Origin: an uncultured SAR86 cluster bacterium | GTDB lineage: Bacteria > Pseudomonadota > Gammaproteobacteria > Magnimaribacterales > AG-339-G14 | Direction of reading: 5' to 3' | DNA length: 64,000 nt | Assembly: GCA_902587545.1 (NCBI GenBank) | Contig: CACILL010000001.1 | Span: forward strand, 267,300-331,299 | In this document: positions 1-8,482 of the stretch, one piece after another | Position numbering within the stretch: position 1 is the first letter of the stretch | How the letters are laid out: every line of letters starts with the position of its first letter | Position numbers and translations under genes: made by a program | Notes under the pieces: generated by a model | The model's input: the letters and a program-made list of their open reading frames with translations, nothing else | Told to the model about the DNA's origin: nothing | Databases searched by the model: none

Positions 1-638
1 CAGCTGCTTTGGCATATTGTCCAGAAGTTATGTCAAAAACCGTGGAAAGTATCTCTGACTTAGAAAATCACTTACCTAATAAAACAGTCATTTGTATCGG
101 TCCAGGATTGGGTAGAAATTACTGGGCTGATCAGATGCTTTATAAAACAACAAACTTTGCAGCAAAAGAAAATCTACCGATTTTAATTGATGCAGATGGA
201 TTAAATATCCTCTCTGAAAATAGACTAAAAATTAAGTTACCAAAAAAATTAATCCTGACACCTCATCCAGGAGAAGCAGCACGATTGCTAAAGACAAAGG
301 TTTCGACGATTCAAAAAAATAGATCACTAGCATTAGCTAAGCTTTGCGATAAATATAATGCAACGGTCATTCTTAAAGGTCATGAAACATTGATTGGCAA
401 CAAAAGAACTTCTTTTGTTTGTAAAAAAGGTAATGCTGGCATGGCTGTAGGTGGCATGGGCGATGTGCTTTCCGGACTGGTTTCTGGATTAATAGCTCAA
501 GGTTTATCGTTCATAGATGCCGCTTGCTTAGGAGTGGATATGCATGCAAGCGCAGCAGATAGTTTTGTTGAAAAACATGATATGAAATCGTTGATGCCTT
601 CTGATTTATTTAACTTTATCAAAATGAAGAATGAATAA
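1..638 (+). CDS. nnrD: NAD(P)H-hydrate dehydratase domain (NnrD), 5'-truncated
   Basis: The reading frame is open through the left edge, so this is the C-terminal part of the bifunctional NAD(P)HX epimerase/dehydratase, or a stand-alone dehydratase. The family repairs hydrated NADH/NADPH using ADP or ATP. Visible ribokinase-fold motifs in order are GPGLG, DADGLNIL, LTPHPGEAARLL and the catalytic GMGDVLSG near the end (Asp is the family's base). The TTG at 9 is not trusted as a start because the frame and homologous sequence continue upstream of it. The gene overlaps tsaE by 8 bases, the usual nnrD-tsaE pairing of gammaproteobacteria. Family call is firm; the missing N-terminus cannot be judged. 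Confidence 0.9.
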   Translation, partial: AALAYCPEVMSKTVESISDLENHLPNKTVICIGPGLGRNYWADQMLYKTTNFAAKENLPILIDADGLNILSENRLKIKLPKKLILTPHPGEAARLLKTKVSTIQKNRSLALAKLCDKYNATVILKGHETLIGNKRTSFVCKKGNAGMAVGGMGDVLSGLVSGLIAQGLSFIDAACLGVDMHASAADSFVEKHDMKSLMPSDLFNFIKMKNE

Positions 639-1083
639 AGAACTTGTCTTATCGAGTCTAGATGAAACAAAACAGCTTGCAGCAAAAATCGCTACTTTTC
701 TAAAAGAAGAAAATAATCTTCCAATTTCTATTCATCTTTCTGGAGACCTAGGTACAGGAAAGACTACTTTGGTCAAAGAAGTTTTAAACTGTCTGGGTAT
801 AGAAAATTTCATCAATAGTCCAACCTTTACTTTGATTGAACCTTATGAGATCAATGATTTGAAAATATTCCACATCGATTTATACCGTGTAGAAAAAATA
901 ACCGAGCTTAGCGCAATCGGTTTAGAAGAATATCTGCAAGAAGCGAATTCCATCAACTTTATTGAATGGCCGGAAAAAGGATCTGGGTTTTTAAAAGATC
1001 CTGATATTGCCATTTCGTTAGATCATCATGGTGAAACTACAAGAAAATGTGAAGTTCAAACTTCTTTAGGCTTAAACCTCTAA
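631..1083 (+). CDS. tsaE: tRNA threonylcarbamoyladenosine ATPase TsaE
   Basis: TsaE is the ATPase partner of TsaB/TsaD in forming t6A37 on ANN-decoding tRNAs in the cytoplasm. The 150-residue length fits the family. The Walker A motif GDLGTGKTT is at residues 38-46, followed by the family motif SPTFTLIEPY, the HIDLYR block and FIEWPEKG. The ATG at 631 lies inside the end of nnrD (8-base overlap), suggesting translational coupling. The stop is one base from the stop of the convergent priA, leaving no room for a terminator between them. No oddities in the protein itself. Confidence 0.95.
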   Translation: MNKELVLSSLDETKQLAAKIATFLKEENNLPISIHLSGDLGTGKTTLVKEVLNCLGIENFINSPTFTLIEPYEINDLKIFHIDLYRVEKITELSAIGLEEYLQEANSINFIEWPEKGSGFLKDPDIAISLDHHGETTRKCEVQTSLGLNL

Positions 1084-1084
1084 G

Positions 1085-3250
1085 CTAGTTGAGTGGATCC
1101 ACATCAATTCCAACTCTGACATTTTTTGAATAATCGCTTTGATCTATCATCTTGATAACTTGATTTGCAAGGCCATGTATTTTTTTTCTATTTTCAGATT
1201 TTAGAGTTAAGACCCATCGAAAGTAATTTTTTCGCTTTTCGATGAGCTCTGGTTTAGGCCCTATAAATTCGTCATCATTTAAGTTTAATGAACGAGAAAT
1301 TTCCATCAGAACCTTCTCAGGTAGGAGTCGTTTTAGGGACTCCGCATGAATGTTGATTTGATAAACAAAAGGCGGAAGCTTGCTGGTTTGTCTTTCTTCT
1401 AAAATTTCGTTGGCAATCCTATCGTAATTAAAAGAAGAAATTTTTTCTAAAAAAGGGTGTTCCGGAACAAACGATTGCAAAATGACTCTGCCTTCTTTAT
1501 CTTCCCTTCCAGCTCTTCCTGAAACCTGAATCAATAGCTGAGCCAATCTTTCAGAAGCTTTGTGGTCAACTGAAAAAAGACCGCTGTCAGCGTCTACTAC
1601 TACCACTAAAGTCAAATTCGGCATGTGATGACCTTTTGCTAAAATCTGCGTTCCCACCAAGATCAGAGGCTCTTTGGAATCTGGTAATACCGAGTTGGAT
1701 CTTAATTTCTCTTTACCCAGAGCTTCTCGATCAACTCTAATAACAGAAGTATTTTTAAAATACTCTTTTAAAAATTCTTCGAGTTTCTCGGTTCCTGTAT
1801 GAAAAAATTCCAAACTTTCTTCGTAACAGTTCAGACAAGCAACAGGCATAGGATGCTTGGTACCACAATGATGACAAACTAATCTTTTGGGATTGATGTG
1901 ATAAACCATTGATACGTCGCAATTACTGCATTCCGGAGTCCAGCCGCATTTGTTACAAAAGACCATTGGTGCATAGCCTTTTTTGTTGAGGAAGACTAAA
2001 ACTTGATTGCCTTTACTCAATTCTTTGGAAATTTCATTAAGACTGTATTCGTTTAAACCTGACTTTAATTCAGATGATCTTAAATCAGAGATTTCAAACT
2101 TAGGCTGTCTGGCATCTTTTACTCTGCGAGTTAGTTTGTGTAAGCAGTATTTTTCATCCTGACAATTTTTAAGACTTTCCAAGCTTGGCGTTGCTGAACA
2201 CATGATGACAGGAATTTTTTCAAGATTTGCTCGATAGACTGCAACGTCTCTAGCTGAATATCTAAAACCATCAATTTGTTTGTATGAAGAATCATGCTCT
2301 TCATCTACAACTATCAAGCCTAAATCCTTGAACGGAGTAAAAATTGCTGATCTTGTTCCAATCAAAATAGATTTAAAACCTTTGTTAATATCATTCCAAG
2401 CGTGAGCTCTATCTTTTTCTGACATTTCCGAGTGCAAAAGAGCGACATTGTCTTCGCCAAATCTCCTTTCGATTTCGGCTTTTAAATTTGGAGTCAGACC
2501 AATTTCTGGAACCAGGATCAGAACTTGTTTACCTTTTTCTATGAAGTCTCTTATGAGATGAAAATATATTTCGGTTTTACCACTTCCCGTTACACCAAAA
2601 ATTAGATGCGTAAGATTGGCTGATGAATTTTTAATGGACTTATAAATTTTATTTTGCTCATCATTCAATTCAAAAAAAGCTTCTGACTTAAGTTCCTTGT
2701 TAGTTTTCAATTCATTTCGATTGCGGCTTTTTTTCTCAAGATAACCTTTTGAAATTAAAGCATCCAAGATGGCTTTAGAGATTTTGTTTGCTTTTAAACC
2801 TGGACGGGATAACTCTAATTTGTGTTGAAAAACTTCTAGGGCTTCAAATTGCTTTTTTGCACGCCCAAAGGATTCTTTGCTTGCTAATTTACCCAAGTTT
2901 GTAATTGCGTACACCTCTATGGAATCCTTTATTTCTTTGCCTTTTCTCAAGAAAGGTGGGAAATAGGATTTAAAAATTTCTCCAATAGGTGCCTTGTAGT
3001 AATTAGCTATCCAATGAATGAGGTCGTATGAGGGCTTATCGATTAGAGAATTTCTATCTAAAACTTTAGTTATGGGTTTTATAGATTTTACATTTGGGCT
3101 GGATTGTTTTTTTAAAACGTATCCGACAATTTCTCGGTTTCTAAATGGAACTTGAACTCTGGAGCCAATGGAAATCTTGATGTTTGAACTGTAAGTAAAA
3201 GAGTTTCTTAATGGCAAAGGAAGCGCTACTTCATAATATAAATTTTCCAT
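1085..3250 (-). CDS. priA: Primosomal protein N' (PriA helicase)
   Basis: PriA is a superfamily 2 3'-5' DNA helicase that recognises forked DNA and restarts stalled replication by loading DnaB. The 721-residue length is normal. An N-terminal DNA-binding domain covers about residues 1-190. Walker A GVTGSGKT is at 219-226 and the DEEH Walker B box at 316-319. The zinc-binding region contains eight cysteines in CxxC pairs (start CNKCGW, end CLNC), followed by the helicase C domain with GTQILAKGHH and QVSGRAGR. It faces the L31 gene divergently across about 70 bases and converges on tsaE. Confidence 0.97.
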   Translation of the reverse strand: MENLYYEVALPLPLRNSFTYSSNIKISIGSRVQVPFRNREIVGYVLKKQSSPNVKSIKPITKVLDRNSLIDKPSYDLIHWIANYYKAPIGEIFKSYFPPFLRKGKEIKDSIEVYAITNLGKLASKESFGRAKKQFEALEVFQHKLELSRPGLKANKISKAILDALISKGYLEKKSRNRNELKTNKELKSEAFFELNDEQNKIYKSIKNSSANLTHLIFGVTGSGKTEIYFHLIRDFIEKGKQVLILVPEIGLTPNLKAEIERRFGEDNVALLHSEMSEKDRAHAWNDINKGFKSILIGTRSAIFTPFKDLGLIVVDEEHDSSYKQIDGFRYSARDVAVYRANLEKIPVIMCSATPSLESLKNCQDEKYCLHKLTRRVKDARQPKFEISDLRSSELKSGLNEYSLNEISKELSKGNQVLVFLNKKGYAPMVFCNKCGWTPECSNCDVSMVYHINPKRLVCHHCGTKHPMPVACLNCYEESLEFFHTGTEKLEEFLKEYFKNTSVIRVDREALGKEKLRSNSVLPDSKEPLILVGTQILAKGHHMPNLTLVVVVDADSGLFSVDHKASERLAQLLIQVSGRAGREDKEGRVILQSFVPEHPFLEKISSFNYDRIANEILEERQTSKLPPFVYQINIHAESLKRLLPEKVLMEISRSLNLNDDEFIGPKPELIEKRKNYFRWVLTLKSENRKKIHGLANQVIKMIDQSDYSKNVRVGIDVDPLN

Positions 3251-3260
3251 TTAAGTTTAT

Positions 3261-3288
3261 TTGAGAATAAATAGTCTTCTGGTATAGT
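3261..3288 (+). promoter_or_regulatory. Sigma70 promoter with extended -10 for the L31 gene
   Basis: TTGAGA at 3261-3266 and TATAGT at 3283-3288 are separated by 16 bases, and a TG one base upstream of the -10 (3280-3281) makes an extended -10. The predicted start site is around 3295, about 26 bases before the GTG start of the L31 gene. The assignment rests on sequence match only. The ten-base block TTCTGGTATA recurs upstream of rpmB. Confidence 0.6.
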
Positions 3289-3320
3289 GCGGCAGCATAT
3301 TTTTTTAATCAAGAAGAATA

Positions 3321-3803
3321 GTGAAAAAAGAAATTCATCCAGAATACAGAACGGTTTTATTTCATGATGTGAGTGTAGATAAGTACTATCTCATTCCATC
3401 AACATTGGAAACTGACCAAACTAAAGAATGGGAAGATGGTAATACTTATCCTTACTGTCCTCTTGATGTATCTTCAGCCTCTCATCCTTTCTATACAGGT
3501 CAGAATAAAATCATCGATACTGGTGGAAGAGTTGAAAGGTTCAAAAAACGTTTTTCAAAGAAAGCTGCTGTAAAGGCTGCTCCTGTTGAAGAAAGTCCTA
3601 AAGAAGAAACTCCTCCAGTAGAAGAAAAAGAAGAAGAGGTAAAAGCTTCAGCTCCTTCTGAAGAAGTTACAAAACAGGCTCCTGAAGCTACAGCTGAAGA
3701 AACCCCTGAAGCCGTTGAAGTAGTTCCTTCTGATGCTCCTCAAGAGGAAACTTTTGCTGAAGAAGCTAGTGATGAATCTTCTAATTCTTCAGAAGAAAAA
3801 TAA
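3321..3803 (+). CDS. rpmE2: Ribosomal protein L31 type B with long acidic C-terminal tail
   Basis: Residues 1-80 match the zinc-independent (type B) 50S protein L31: the N-terminus [10 protein letters not shown], a central block ending SHPFYTGQ, and [13 protein letters not shown]. It lacks the CxxC pairs of zinc-binding L31. The usual length is about 85-90 residues; here an extra stretch from about residue 85 to 160 is dominated by Glu, Ala, Pro and Ser. Translation starts at GTG, chosen because it gives the conserved M-K-K start. A good promoter lies upstream. The gene stands alone before typA (42-base gap). The ribosomal domain is certain; the role of the tail is unknown. Confidence 0.9.
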   Translation: MKKEIHPEYRTVLFHDVSVDKYYLIPSTLETDQTKEWEDGNTYPYCPLDVSSASHPFYTGQNKIIDTGGRVERFKKRFSKKAAVKAAPVEESPKEETPPVEEKEEEVKASAPSEEVTKQAPEATAEETPEAVEVVPSDAPQEETFAEEASDESSNSSEEK

Positions 3804-3845
3804 ATTTTCATACTTGATTTTTTAGACTCCTAATCAGTCACTCAT

Positions 3846-5633
3846 ATGAATCCTGAATTTATTAGAAATATCGCCATCATTGCACACGTCGATCATGGGA
3901 AAACCACTTTAGTCGATAAATTACTAGAACATTCCGGTACCTTAGATAGAAAAAATATTGGCTCGGAGAGAATCTTAGATTCCAACGATCAAGAAAGAGA
4001 AAGAGGAATAACGATTCTTTCTAAAAATACTGCCATCAAGTGGAAAGATCACAAAATCAATATCGTAGACACTCCAGGTCATGCTGATTTTGGCGGAGAA
4101 GTGGAAAGAGTTTTGTCTATGGTAGATTCGGTTTTATTGCTAGTTGATGCCGTCGATGGGCCGATGCCACAAACAAGATTTGTGACTCAAAAAGCTTTTG
4201 AAAAAGGACTAAATCCCATTCTGGTTATAAATAAAATTGATCGTCCAAGTGCCAGACCTGATTGGGTGCAAGATCAAGTTTTTGATCTCTTCGATAGATT
4301 GGGTGGGAATGATCAACAGATGGATTTTCCTACAATCTATACCTCTGCATTGAATGGAACCTCTGGTTTGGATTTAGAGAAAATTGAAGAAGATATGTCG
4401 CCACTCTTAGACCTTATTATAAGTAAAGTGAATGAACCTGCTGTAAGTTTGGAAGAACCCTTTCAAATGCAAATCAGCGCTTTAGATAGTAATAGCTATG
4501 TGGGTGTAATTGGCATCGGCAGAATATCTCGTGGAAACGTCAAACCAAACGATCAAGTTGTAGTGATCGATGCTGAAGGAGAACAAAAAGCAGGAAAAAT
4601 TCTCCAAGTTTTAGGTCATGAAGGTTTGGAAAGAGTTGAAGTCGACAAAGCTGAAGCGGGTGACATTGTCTGTGTGACTGGTATTGAAAAATTGTATATC
4701 TCAGATACTTTATGTGACCCAGAGAATACAGAACAACTCCCTCCTCTCTCTGTAGATGAGCCGACTGTGAGTATGACCTTTCAAGTGAATGATTCCCCAT
4801 TTGCTGGTAAAGAAGGTAAGTTTGTAACGTCAAGAAATATTAAAGACCGTCTTGAACAAGAATTACTAAGTAATGTTGCTTTAAAAGTTGAGCAAGGTGA
4901 AAGTGCTGATAAATTCAAAGTCTCTGGGCGTGGTGAATTGCATTTATCGGTTTTGATAGAAAACATGCGTCGAGATGGGTTCGAATTGGGAGTTTCAAAA
5001 CCTGAGGTCATTCAAAAAGAAGTGAATGGCGAAATTCATGAACCTTTTGAACAAATAGTAATTGATATCGAGGAACAACATCAGGGACCTGTAATGGAAG
5101 AGATGGGCTTAAGAAAAGCAGAACTGAAAAATATGGAACCCAGCGAAACGGGAAGAATAAAATTGGATTTTATCGCTCCTTCCAGAGGCATGATTGGATT
5201 TAGGTCTCAGTTTCTTACCTTAACCAGCGGTACCGGAATTCTAACTAGTATCTTCGATCATTACGGTCCAGCAAAAAAAGGTGAGATTACTACACGTCAA
5301 AATGGGGTCTTGGTCTCTATGGCTGAAGGTAAAACCTTGGCCTATTCATTATTCAACCTACAAAATAGAGGAAAGCTTTTTGTCGGACATGGATTGAACG
5401 TTTACAAAGGTCAAATTGTTGGCTTACATTCCAGAGATAACGACTTACCGGTCAATCCAACCAAAGCAAAACAGTTAACAAATATCAGAGCCTCAGGTAC
5501 TGATGAAAATCTTATCTTGGTTCCCCACATTGAACATTCTTTAGAACAGGCATTGGAATTTATCGAAGAGGACGAATTAGTGGAGGTAACGCCTTCAGCG
5601 ATTAGATTGAGAAAAAAAACTTTCAGATTTTAA
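3846..5633 (+). CDS. typA: Ribosome-associated GTPase TypA/BipA
   Basis: TypA is a translational GTPase related to EF-G and LepA that binds the 70S ribosome and assists 50S assembly, especially in the cold. The 595-residue length is close to the family norm of about 605. G1 AHVDHGKT is at residues 13-20, the switch II/G3 block is [15 protein letters not shown], and G4 is NKID. Domains II, III and V plus the TypA-specific C-terminal domain ([14 protein letters not shown]) follow. The stop is one base from the stop of the convergent dut gene, so no terminator fits between them. Confidence 0.97.
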   Translation: MNPEFIRNIAIIAHVDHGKTTLVDKLLEHSGTLDRKNIGSERILDSNDQERERGITILSKNTAIKWKDHKINIVDTPGHADFGGEVERVLSMVDSVLLLVDAVDGPMPQTRFVTQKAFEKGLNPILVINKIDRPSARPDWVQDQVFDLFDRLGGNDQQMDFPTIYTSALNGTSGLDLEKIEEDMSPLLDLIISKVNEPAVSLEEPFQMQISALDSNSYVGVIGIGRISRGNVKPNDQVVVIDAEGEQKAGKILQVLGHEGLERVEVDKAEAGDIVCVTGIEKLYISDTLCDPENTEQLPPLSVDEPTVSMTFQVNDSPFAGKEGKFVTSRNIKDRLEQELLSNVALKVEQGESADKFKVSGRGELHLSVLIENMRRDGFELGVSKPEVIQKEVNGEIHEPFEQIVIDIEEQHQGPVMEEMGLRKAELKNMEPSETGRIKLDFIAPSRGMIGFRSQFLTLTSGTGILTSIFDHYGPAKKGEITTRQNGVLVSMAEGKTLAYSLFNLQNRGKLFVGHGLNVYKGQIVGLHSRDNDLPVNPTKAKQLTNIRASGTDENLILVPHIEHSLEQALEFIEEDELVEVTPSAIRLRKKTFRF

Positions 5634-5634
5634 T

Positions 5635-6186
5635 TTATTTGGTACCTGAAGAACCAAAGCCCTTGGAGCCCCTTTCCGAGAAATCGAATTCAGAAACCAA
5701 CTTGAAGTTGGGTGAAGTAACGGCAAAAAACATCATCTGAGCAATCCTGTCTCCAGGAAGAACCTCGAATGATTCTTTGGATCTATTCCACAAAGAGACC
5801 ATGATTTCTCCTTGATAATCTGAATCAATAAGGCCCACAAGGTTTCCTAAGACAATTCCGTATTTATGCCCCAAGCCTGACCTGGGGAGAATTAGGGCTG
5901 CATATTTAGAATCCTTAATATGTATTGAAAATCCAGTGGTAAAAAGAAAAGTCTCATCGGGCTGAAGAACTTTTTTTTCCTTGATATTAGTTCTCAAATC
6001 TAAGGCTGCCGATCCTGCAGTGCTGAATTTAGGCAAGGGAATTTTGTCACCAAGTTCGTTATCAAGAATTTTAAATTCAACGTTAAGTGCGATATTTGAA
6101 GTTGCTTGTTGTCCGGGACTAACCGCTTTTGATATCAAAGAAGGTAGGAAGATTCCTACTAATTTGAGCAAAATCCATCTAATCAT
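5635..6186 (-). CDS. dut: dUTP diphosphatase with N-terminal extension
   Basis: Dut hydrolyses dUTP to dUMP and PPi, keeping uracil out of DNA and feeding dTMP synthesis. All trimeric dUTPase motifs are present: AALDLR (about residue 60), [28 protein letters not shown] and the C-terminal [10 protein letters not shown] arm. The catalytic core begins near residue 36. The first 35 residues form an extra hydrophobic segment ([15 protein letters not shown]) not found in typical 150-residue enzymes. The ATG overlaps the end of coaBC by 8 bases. I found no in-frame ATG, GTG or TTG nearer the core, so the extension is either real or the true start is non-canonical. Confidence 0.92.
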   Translation of the reverse strand: MIRWILLKLVGIFLPSLISKAVSPGQQATSNIALNVEFKILDNELGDKIPLPKFSTAGSAALDLRTNIKEKKVLQPDETFLFTTGFSIHIKDSKYAALILPRSGLGHKYGIVLGNLVGLIDSDYQGEIMVSLWNRSKESFEVLPGDRIAQMMFFAVTSPNFKLVSEFDFSERGSKGFGSSGTK

Positions 6187-7381
6187 TAAGGATATTTTTT
6201 GAAATAAATTGAACTATTTTTCTTGCAACCTTTTCTTTTGAGGTTTTGGGTATTTTTAATTCTTCTTTTTCAGTAATTAATGTCACCTCATTATTGTCAG
6301 AATCAAAACCAATAGAACTATCTGATACATCGTTAGCGACAATAAGATTCAAATTCTTTGAAGATAATTTTTTTCTAGCGTTATCAATCATATTTTCCGT
6401 TTCTGCTGCAAAACCAACTATTTTTAAATCAGGATTGTTATCTGAAACGTATTTCAAGATGTCTTCATTTTTTTCTAAATTCAGACTCATGTTTTTGGAC
6501 TGATCTTTTTTAATTTTTTGAGATTCAGCATTTTTCATTTTGAAATCTGCAACTGCAGCCGTTGATATAAACAAATCGATATCGGATAAATTTGCAGTGA
6601 CGTGCTCTTTCATTTCCTCGGCAGATTCGATATCTATTCTTTTGACCCTCTCAGGTGTGTCTAAAGTTACCGGGCCAGAAATCAAAGTCACTATTGCGGA
6701 TTCATCAACAGCAGCTTTAGCAAGCGAAAAGCCCATCTTTCCAGAACTTTTGTTGGAGATGTATCTAACAGGATCAATTTTCTCTCTTGTGGGTCCAGCA
6801 GTTATGAGCACTTTTTTACCAGCTAACAAACCAGAAGAAAATTCTTTTGCTACCTCTTCAATAATTTCCTTAGGTTCTGACATTCTTCCAGGACCCACAT
6901 CACCACAAGCTTGATCGCCCTCGTTAGGCCCGATTTGGTGAAAAACAGGTTTTTTAAGCAATGAAAGATTCTTCTTTGTACGTTTGTCCTTCCACATGCC
7001 TTGATTCATTGCTGGGGCAAAAAATATTTTAGAGTCTGCAGCAAGACATACCGCAGACATTAAATCATCGCCTCTTCCAGCAGCGAGTTTTGCAAGGCTA
7101 TCTGCCGAACAAGGAGAAATGACAATGGCATCAGCCCATCTTGCTAATTCTATATGCCCCATAGCTGATTCGGCGTTGGTATCTAAAAGATCTGAGTGAA
7201 CTTCATTGCCAGACAAAGCCTGCATGGTAAGCGGCGTAATGAATTCTTTGGCTGCTTCAGTCATGAGTACCCGAACTTCGGAGCCTGAGCTCTTAAATAG
7301 CCTTATTAACTCAGCCGCTTTATATGCCGCAATACCTCCTGTGACACAAAGCAAAATTTGTCTATTAGCTAATCGTTCCAT
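6179..7381 (-). CDS. coaBC: Bifunctional phosphopantothenoylcysteine decarboxylase/synthetase
   Basis: CoaBC carries out two consecutive steps of coenzyme A synthesis: CTP-dependent condensation of 4'-phosphopantothenate with cysteine (CoaB) and FMN-dependent decarboxylation (CoaC). The N-terminal flavoprotein domain shows VTGGIAAYK, the [10 protein letters not shown] catalytic His region, and PAMNQGMW with the substrate-binding Asn. A CoaB domain from about residue 190 begins with [18 protein letters not shown]. The 400-residue length is normal. Order coaBC-dut on the same strand is the classic gammaproteobacterial arrangement. The start at 7381 gives the expected short N-terminus. Confidence 0.96.
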   Translation of the reverse strand: MERLANRQILLCVTGGIAAYKAAELIRLFKSSGSEVRVLMTEAAKEFITPLTMQALSGNEVHSDLLDTNAESAMGHIELARWADAIVISPCSADSLAKLAAGRGDDLMSAVCLAADSKIFFAPAMNQGMWKDKRTKKNLSLLKKPVFHQIGPNEGDQACGDVGPGRMSEPKEIIEEVAKEFSSGLLAGKKVLITAGPTREKIDPVRYISNKSSGKMGFSLAKAAVDESAIVTLISGPVTLDTPERVKRIDIESAEEMKEHVTANLSDIDLFISTAAVADFKMKNAESQKIKKDQSKNMSLNLEKNEDILKYVSDNNPDLKIVGFAAETENMIDNARKKLSSKNLNLIVANDVSDSSIGFDSDNNEVTLITEKEELKIPKTSKEKVARKIVQFISKNILND

Positions 7382-7421
7382 ACAAAAATTATAACTCAGA
7401 TAGGTTTCTTTGAACTTAGGA

Positions 7422-7433
7422 TTCTGGTATAAA
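7422..7433 (+). promoter_or_regulatory. Extended -10 promoter element for rpmB-rpmG
   Basis: TTCTGG followed by TATAAA gives an extended -10 (TG at 7425-7426, TATAAA at 7428-7433), about 23 bases before the rpmB ATG. There is no good -35: TTGAAC at 7410-7415 is only 12 bases away. The first ten bases are identical to the block in the L31 promoter. Confidence 0.45.
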
Positions 7434-7455
7434 GCTCTTCTTGCAAAAAAATATT

Positions 7456-7692
7456 ATGAGCAAAGAGTGTCAAGTAACAGGTAAAACGCCAATGGCAGGG
7501 AACAACGTTTCTAAGGCAGTTAACAAAACTAAAAGAAAGTTCATGCCTAATTTGCATCGTCATAAGTTTTGGGTGGAGTCTGAAAACAAATATGTGACTC
7601 TAACTCTTTCTGCTAAAGGTATGAGAATCATTGATAAAAAAGGGATTGATGTTGTTTTAAAAGAAATAAGAGATAGAGGTGAAAAGATATGA
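7456..7692 (+). CDS. rpmB: 50S ribosomal protein L28
   Basis: L28 is a small basic protein of the large ribosomal subunit. From the ATG at 7456 the product is 78 residues, exactly the length of the Escherichia coli protein, beginning [10 protein letters not shown], the family signature. A longer frame from a TTG at 7441 adds only five residues and is not preferred. Later motifs are [25 protein letters not shown] and MRIIDKKGI. The stop overlaps the rpmG start in an ATGA, so L28 and L33 are translationally coupled, as in most gammaproteobacteria. Confidence 0.96.
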   Translation: MSKECQVTGKTPMAGNNVSKAVNKTKRKFMPNLHRHKFWVESENKYVTLTLSAKGMRIIDKKGIDVVLKEIRDRGEKI

Positions 7693-7844
7693 GAGAAAAA
7701 ATTAAACTAGTCTCCTCTGCTGGAACGGGTCACTTCTATACTACAGATAAAAACAAGACTAAAACTCCAGACAAAATAGAATTTAAAAAATATGACCCTA
7801 GAGTCAAAAAACACGTCATCTACAAAGAAGAAAAAATCAAATAA
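7689..7844 (+). CDS. rpmG: 50S ribosomal protein L33
   Basis: The product is 51 residues, normal for L33, starting [19 protein letters not shown] and ending in a basic tail ([17 protein letters not shown]). It lacks the CxxC pairs of the zinc form, as usual in proteobacteria. It overlaps rpmB by 4 bases (ATGA). Its last 53 bases overlap the longest reading frame of the following maf gene in another frame. Confidence 0.95.
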   Translation: MREKIKLVSSAGTGHFYTTDKNKTKTPDKIEFKKYDPRVKKHVIYKEEKIK

Positions 7845-8457
7845 TTTCGATATTTATCTTGCTTCTAGTTCGCCTAGAAGAGCCGAAATCCTTAAAAATC
7901 TTAAAGTTAATTTTGAAATCCTTAAATGCGATTACGATGAGTCCAACTTTACTGATGAAACTCCTGAGGATTTCGTTGTCAAAAATACCCAGCAAAAATG
8001 TCTCGCTGCTCATGCAATCAGACAACAAAAGAATTTACCCAATAAGCCAATCTTAACTGCTGATACCATTGTTGCCTTGGATGGCAAAATATTTGGAAAG
8101 CCTGAAAACAAAGATCATGCCATTGCCATGCTCCTTGAGTTCTCCGGGAGAAGACACTCGGTCATGACCTGTGTCTGTTTTGGTGAAACCGACCCGCAAT
8201 CTGATGCTGAAGTAAGCATGATGTTTGATCTAGTCAGAACTGAAATTCAATTTGCAAACTTAACTGCTAATCAATGTGCAAAATATTGGGAAACCAATGA
8301 ACCAAAAGACAAAGCCGGTGCTTATGGCATTCAAGGTTATGGAGGTTTATTTGTTGAATCTTTGGAAGGTAGCTACAGCAACGTTGTAGGGTTGCCGGTC
8401 GTTGAGACTTGTAAGATTTTTAAAGAAAAGAGTATTGGTTATTGGTTGAATCAATAA
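7792..8457 (+). CDS. maf: Maf-family nucleotide pyrophosphatase (YhdE type)
   Basis: Maf proteins hydrolyse dTTP, UTP and modified nucleotides to monophosphates. The motif [11 protein letters not shown], the catalytic [18 protein letters not shown], and the C-terminal [12 protein letters not shown]...[10 protein letters not shown] mark the YhdE (dTTP/UTP) subfamily. The ATG at 7792 lies inside rpmG (53-base overlap) and adds 17 poorly conserved Lys/Ser-rich residues before the family's N-terminus. No ATG, GTG or TTG occurs between the rpmG stop and the conserved YLASSSP block. The true start could be this ATG or an ATT at 7852. Confidence 0.92.
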   Translation: MTLESKNTSSTKKKKSNNFDIYLASSSPRRAEILKNLKVNFEILKCDYDESNFTDETPEDFVVKNTQQKCLAAHAIRQQKNLPNKPILTADTIVALDGKIFGKPENKDHAIAMLLEFSGRRHSVMTCVCFGETDPQSDAEVSMMFDLVRTEIQFANLTANQCAKYWETNEPKDKAGAYGIQGYGGLFVESLEGSYSNVVGLPVVETCKIFKEKSIGYWLNQ

Positions 8458-8482
8458 CTTTTTAATTCAGATAAAATAAAGT

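Noticed and set aside
4540..5011. Minus-strand open frames of 97 and 76 codons inside typA.
   Set aside because: They lie antisense within a highly conserved GTPase gene, show no domain signature and no ribosome site. The same applies to antisense frames within purH, trpD, rpoD and the TonB receptors.
6246..6914. Plus-strand frames of 85 and 124 codons opposite coaBC.
   Set aside because: They are shadows of coaBC; composition and lack of any recognisable motif do not support real genes.
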